Positions 59,244 to 64,000 of a DNA stretch of 64,000 nt are shown here, in pieces; within the stretch, counting starts at the first letter, position 1, and every line of letters begins with the position of its first letter. Location: assembly GCA_013396915.1 (NCBI GenBank), contig VWZL01003483.1, positions 186,812 through 250,811 on the forward strand. The letters run 5' to 3'. The position numbers were made by a program, and so were the translations under genes. The notes beneath the pieces were generated by a model. The model saw nothing but the letters and a program-made list of their open reading frames with translations. It searched no databases and was not told the DNA's origin. The DNA comes from Stercorarius parasiticus (Eukaryota; Chordata; Aves; Charadriiformes; Stercorariidae).

Positions 59244-61444
59244 CAATATTGTACTAGGTACCTCATAAAATAAGATGGTAAATATTAACACCATATAATA
59301 CCCACACCTTACAACCAGAAGTGTTTAAATGTCTATCATAAGGCTGAAGAAATTTATCTATTTGGAATTTCAATACCCTGCCTACTCTGAGCAACAGATG
59401 TACAATGTTTTTTTACAAAGAATTAAGACTGCAACTTTACTAAAAAAACCTTGTATAAGAACAGAGAAAAGCTCAAGGATTAATCACTAAACTACATTTT
59501 AATATCCGTTTTATATTACTGAAGCCAAGAGTTAATTGATAATTTAAAAGTCTCTGAGTGATATATATTCAAGTTTGGTCATATTCAGATCTTCAATTTT
59601 ATAAAAATCTACTATATTATCTAATGTAGGCATAATTTCGTTCCATTAAACAATCTGTGCTGAAAGTAATTCCGGGATTATAAATCTAATGAGAACAAAA
59701 TAGGTCTTATCCTATCTAAGATAAAAGGTGCAGTAGAATGGTTCTGAATCTTACATGTAGAGACATTCTGCTAGTAAGACACTGCGATATCTCTTCCTTT
59801 ATAATAATGGAAAATTGAGGCCTGAGTTTTTCTTTTTGGTTTGTTTAACTTCACATAAGTATTAGGCAATGCGAATACATTAATGGAACAGATAGCTTTG
59901 TATCTTCTCTACCAAATAAATGTTTTCAACTCTGATTTTTTAAATCATAAAGAGCAACTATTCAGAAATAAGATTTTAAGTTGGCTTCACATCCACACAG
60001 AGAGGTTGTAGTCCCAACAAAGACCATTCACTCCTTATTGGCTTACGAAACCTAGCTGCAAGAGTGGACTGACCCTGCATTTGTTACATGTATAGACTGA
60101 TACTAAAAGAATGACACCACCACTCTTTCAGATACCAGGGAAAAAATAAATAAAAACTCAATGTGAGAAAGAACAATACCAAAATTATTATAATAAAACC
60201 AAAATGTCAACACAGTTCTATTGCATACTGGGCTGAAATTTCATCAATCTACCATTAAATAAAGTCTAGAAAGAGCAAGTCACTTACAAATGGAGGGTGC
60301 AACCTAAGTCTCACAATACAAAGTGAGCCCTGTTGCTCACAGAAACAGAATAAAAATTTTTATCCAATTTATTAGAATACACTATTACCTGCTTTATTTC
60401 ATGACAAGGAAAAGTAGGTAATAACAGTACTTTGCGTTAGAACAAAAGATGCGCTATTTTTTAATATAACTAGAAGAAACACAATAGGAAGAGAAAACTA
60501 TTCTTATATTTGTTTTTATCCTTATACAGACAGTAGAAAACAAGTTCAGCATCCTTCAAATTAAATACAGAAACCTTACAAATATTACTGTGCTGCTGCC
60601 AAGGACAATCAATTTTCTAATGATGACCACAGTTGATAATTTTCTAGCTACTTATATTGAAGGCTTCACATTTACTTCAACTATCAGCAGTATCAGTATC
60701 CCAAACCACGATTAATAAGCCCACTGACTTTATGAGGTAACACATCACACTGTCACAGACAGCTGGTATCTTTTAGTTCTTCCTGTATAGGGAGGACATA
60801 TTCTGAAGGAATGTAAGTGCAGTTGATTTTATTAACACACTCCACATCCCCTTCCCTCCTCCACTTCCACTCTGAACCACCTCTAAAGATCTCAGTCAAT
60901 ACATTAAAACAATTGGCAGCTTTCCACTTCCCAGCAGGTTGCCTCTGAAAAGATCAGTCAATACACAAAATCTGCAGAGAACAAAACGCCACAGAAAACA
61001 GCAATAATTTCAAAAGGCAGCCAGCAAATGCCATTAAAAACAGACTGTTGTAATTCTGAAGTTCCTACTCCCTTTGGATTTCTCCAAGTTTCATTTATTT
61101 ACTCTCCTTAATAACAGGTCGAAAATTCTTCAAGCATATGGATTTTAAGTCGTATAAAAACCTGAATTAGAAATCCCTGGGTTAAAAGCTATGGAGCTCT
61201 TTACTACAGCTGGAAGCCTCCAATTTGCACCAAGTCCAACCAACCTGCTCCCTAATTAGAAAGCGACCCAAATGACACAGTATTTCCTTCTTATCTGCAG
61301 TAGTCTAAGATTAAATGGTACTTTCCTTATTTATTTAAACCAACGTGCCTGACAGTTCTAAACCTGTATTTGTAACTCACTTCCAGTATTACTGTATAAA
61401 TGACAAGATCAACCAGTTCTGCTCTATCTCTTCCAAATTAATTT

Positions 61445-61478
61445 AAAAAAAAAAAAAACCACCCCAAAAAAAACCACC
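61445..61478 (+). repeat. A14 tract with CCACCCC and A8 tail
   Basis: Fourteen A, then CCACCCC, eight A and CCACC. It has the same A-run-then-C pattern as the tracts at 22793 and 28953. Confidence 0.75.
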
Positions 61479-61940
61479 TGTAAACAACACAAACCATCAA
61501 ACTTTACAATGCATTTTCAATATATTTAAGGTGATGTGGAAGTTAGAATTAGAACTAGTACAAGCACTTTAACACTGAAAAAATAAATAAAATTGCTTTT
61601 CTCAAGAAACAAGCTATAACTGTTGTGTTCTTGTCAAATCAATGCTACTGTATCAGAGAAAAACAGAACTAGAATTAAGAAAACAATCAGTAATTAATGA
61701 ATGTCTGTTTAAAACACATCAGTGTATCAACAATGGAGTGTTTGATGAAGAGCCAACGGTCATGGAAATGCTTGTTCATAGAACAGAGGTGAGAGGTTCA
61801 TAGGGAGTGGAAATAAGAGCCTAAACTGTATTTTATCCGAAGTCAATTTTATCAATTGAAATACAAAATAAAAAAAAAAGTATTTGGAAAATACAGTAGA
61901 TAAGTAAGGAGTCACAGGCAAGCCTTTCACTTCTGCTGAG

Positions 61941-62010
61941 ATGCTGTGACATCCTCTTCAAGACACTCACGCCATTTATATTGGAGACATCAGTGATTGC
62001 ACAAAAAGAG
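61941..62010 (+). other. Candidate exon, 70 nt, plus strand
   Basis: Acceptor CCTTTCACTTCTGCTGAG ends at 61940 and the donor AAAGAG/GTAAGTC starts at 62011. The second frame is open throughout and encodes CCDILFKTLTPFILE then TSVIAQKE; the other two frames contain stops. It looks like a plausible short internal exon, but I recognise no protein. Confidence 0.2.
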
Positions 62011-64000
62011 GTAAGTCTTCTGTATGTGTTTTAACAGCACTCAAAGAAATTTGGAGAATGAAGATACCAAAAATAACCATTCAGAAATGGAAAAAAGAAT
62101 TAAATACTCTGAAATGACAGAAAAAGGACTGCTCTTCAGCCATAACTTTAAAATATGGCTTAACTTTTAATATCACTAATTCCTATATGGAGACACTGCT
62201 TGGTAATAACTGGAGATAAAGGTGGAAAAAATCAGTATTTTCTCAAACCAAAACTGCATATAAACAATAATTATGCCTAATTCATCTGGTGTACTTCTTT
62301 GAGTTGGGTCAACAGAAATGATTCTGTGATACAGCTGTTGAAGAACAAATAAAAAAAAAAAATCACAAACTTCTAGTTCTTAAAACTGATAAAATGAAGA
62401 AGATTCAATTCTGTACCAAAACAGTTGCCCTTAAGCAGATTGATTGGTAATGGGAGCTCCCTTATGATTCACGGGAAGATAAACTTGTTCAGAGAGCAAA
62501 GAACAGATATTTATCACTTGTCCTGCTGCAATTCCTGTTTTGTGTTCATCGGGGCATTGGCCAATACTACATTGCTCTTCTGTCCTTGTTTTGTTTGCAA
62601 AATTTGCAACAAAGGGTACTGGATGAAAAAGTACTTGAATGAAGGAAAATCCCACAACGCCACCTGCACACTGTCTTTGTGCAGTCCTGGAAGCTACACA
62701 CTGGCGTGCAAAGGAGAAGGAGAGTGCTGTTCTTCCAGATCGTAATTGTGGATACTGTTAATAGGTATTTTTTCAGTCAGGACAGGTAAAAAGATCCAAG
62801 GAAACTAACATCACTCAAACAGTTACAAAATGACCAAAGGCAGCCTCTTATCAATATATGCAGTCAACTCTTAGCAGAACTAAAATAAAGGAGTGTTTTA
62901 GTCCCCCTTGGCCCTCCCACTGCAATTAATCTGGACTACCAGAGCTCCAGTGAAACTAATTAATAGTTATTAAGGAACATGGTTAATGACACTGTGGGCA
63001 TGCATCAACACAGGCACTCCATTTGTATCTTTGCCAGAAATAATGCATTTTTACTACAGATAATTTGCAGACTTGATTTCTCACAACGTATTCCCTCCCT
63101 GAAGGGAATATTAAAATGCCAAATTGTCTGCATGTACAGAAATATGCTGAGATATTTCATTTACCCATGATTATTTACCAGTGACAGCTTTTAGGATTAT
63201 AGCTGGAGCTAGGTTTAACAAAAAAACAAAAACAAAAAAAAAAATCTGCTACAGGACCAAAACACTGGGAAAAAATGGATGCTTCTTTGAAGCAGATTTT
63301 TCTTTTCTTAAAAGACCTAATGTTTAATGAAAGGCATATTTGGCATTTTTATCCTTTCAACAGTATTTCCTTTTAATTTAGAGAATTTTTACAGCCAAAA
63401 ATTGGGACAGATTGGTTGGTAATATCTGGAGATATAAGAAAGTTGGCAAAAGGTATAGAAACTTCCCCAGCCCGGCTTTACATAAACAACTGTCAGGGTT
63501 CATCCCTGGGCTACATCATTTCCAAAAGCAAAAAGTCAAAATATTTTATGTGAAGACACTGCAAGAAATGTTGCAATACCTTTTTAATTCATTTTCTTTC
63601 TGTTAAAAATTTCTTGCATTTCACCCTAAATTTGTCTATTTCCTCCTTCCTCAAAAAAACTCCAGTTTTGGCAAGTACAAAATCTACCAGGATCTAATTA
63701 GAAATATCACACGAATAGCACAAGCTGGTTTTCGATACCCGTGTGCTCTCCCACATTACATGGAATTTTTATGCATTTCCATATTTCTAATTATGAGAAT
63801 GGAAGAAAATTAAATTGAAGAGGCAAGTTTAGCACTTTGGATTTCCTGTACACCCTACAAGAAACCCAGTGAATACAGAGCCATTTAAGGCCCAGATTTC
63901 CAAAAGCCACAATGTCAGAAGCTGTGAGTATTTCGCCCCAGAGTCCCAAATCTTGAACCTGTGATGGAAACGCAAAAGAGGTAACTCAATAGAATGGCAA

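Larger units (their letters stand above)
56001..64000. other. Non-coding stretch, no gene seen
   Basis: AT-rich DNA with an AT dinucleotide run (58954-58970), a 13-bp direct repeat (59212-59243), an A14 tract with C-rich tail (61445-61478) and an A-rich CAAAAA repeat at 63221-63244. Two splice-bounded intervals (58116-58177 minus, 61941-62010 plus) are listed separately. No transposon or RNA gene is recognised. Confidence 0.5.

Noticed and set aside
1..64000. tRNA, rRNA, U6/7SK or known microRNA genes
   Set aside because: Looked for by eye (A/B boxes with a CCA-ready acceptor stem, the U6 5' end, let-7-like seeds). Nothing convincing appeared; a covariance-model search would be needed to exclude them.
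1..64000. A novel gene system or operon
   Set aside because: There is no clustering of long frames, no shared orientation and no ribosome binding sites. The composition and CR1 content indicate vertebrate intronic or intergenic DNA.

Overview
This window looks like ordinary non-coding nuclear DNA from a vertebrate, most probably a bird. The evidence is three fragments of the CR1 non-LTR retrotransposon, including the typical CR1 3' end (an ATTCTGTG-type 8-mer tail after a conserved stretch around CTAGATGACC), and a CpG-poor, AT-rich background full of A- and T-tracts. CR1 is the dominant LINE of birds and is also present in crocodilians and turtles, so the host clade is inferred and the species is not determined. 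Nothing suggests a bacterium, plasmid or virus: there are no dense ORFs, operons, ribosome binding sites, CRISPR arrays or phage genes.

Layout: 1-1591 is unannotated single-copy-like DNA. At 1592-2284 lies a 5'-truncated CR1 on the plus strand with an intact 3' end. Only about 26 bp later, at 2311-2873, a second CR1 of a different subfamily lies on the minus strand, so the two sit tail to tail. The second keeps an uninterrupted C-terminal reverse transcriptase reading frame of roughly 168 codons. From 2874 to about 30901 the DNA is non-coding, with simple repeats, short tandem duplications, a few hairpins and scattered splice-like signals. A third CR1 fragment (30902-31607, minus strand) carries the reverse transcriptase core with the FADD motif but lacks its 3' end. 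From 31608 to the end there is again no recognisable gene.

No protein-coding gene, tRNA, rRNA or known ncRNA could be identified. Open frames of 60-123 codons occur on both strands, none is recognisable, and their number is about what AT-rich DNA of this length gives by chance. The window is therefore either intergenic or inside one or more very large introns. Five acceptor/donor pairs are recorded as low-confidence exon candidates.

The most interesting non-coding signals are: a perfect 11-bp inverted repeat at 44544-44568 built of two opposed CAAGGTCA nuclear-receptor half-sites; two abutting perfect palindromes (12 and 16 bp) at 35955-35984; a G-quadruplex motif at 32739-32759; a 14-bp homeodomain-like palindrome at 38366-38379; and a hairpin with direct repeats at 22900-22942. 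No undescribed biological system was found.
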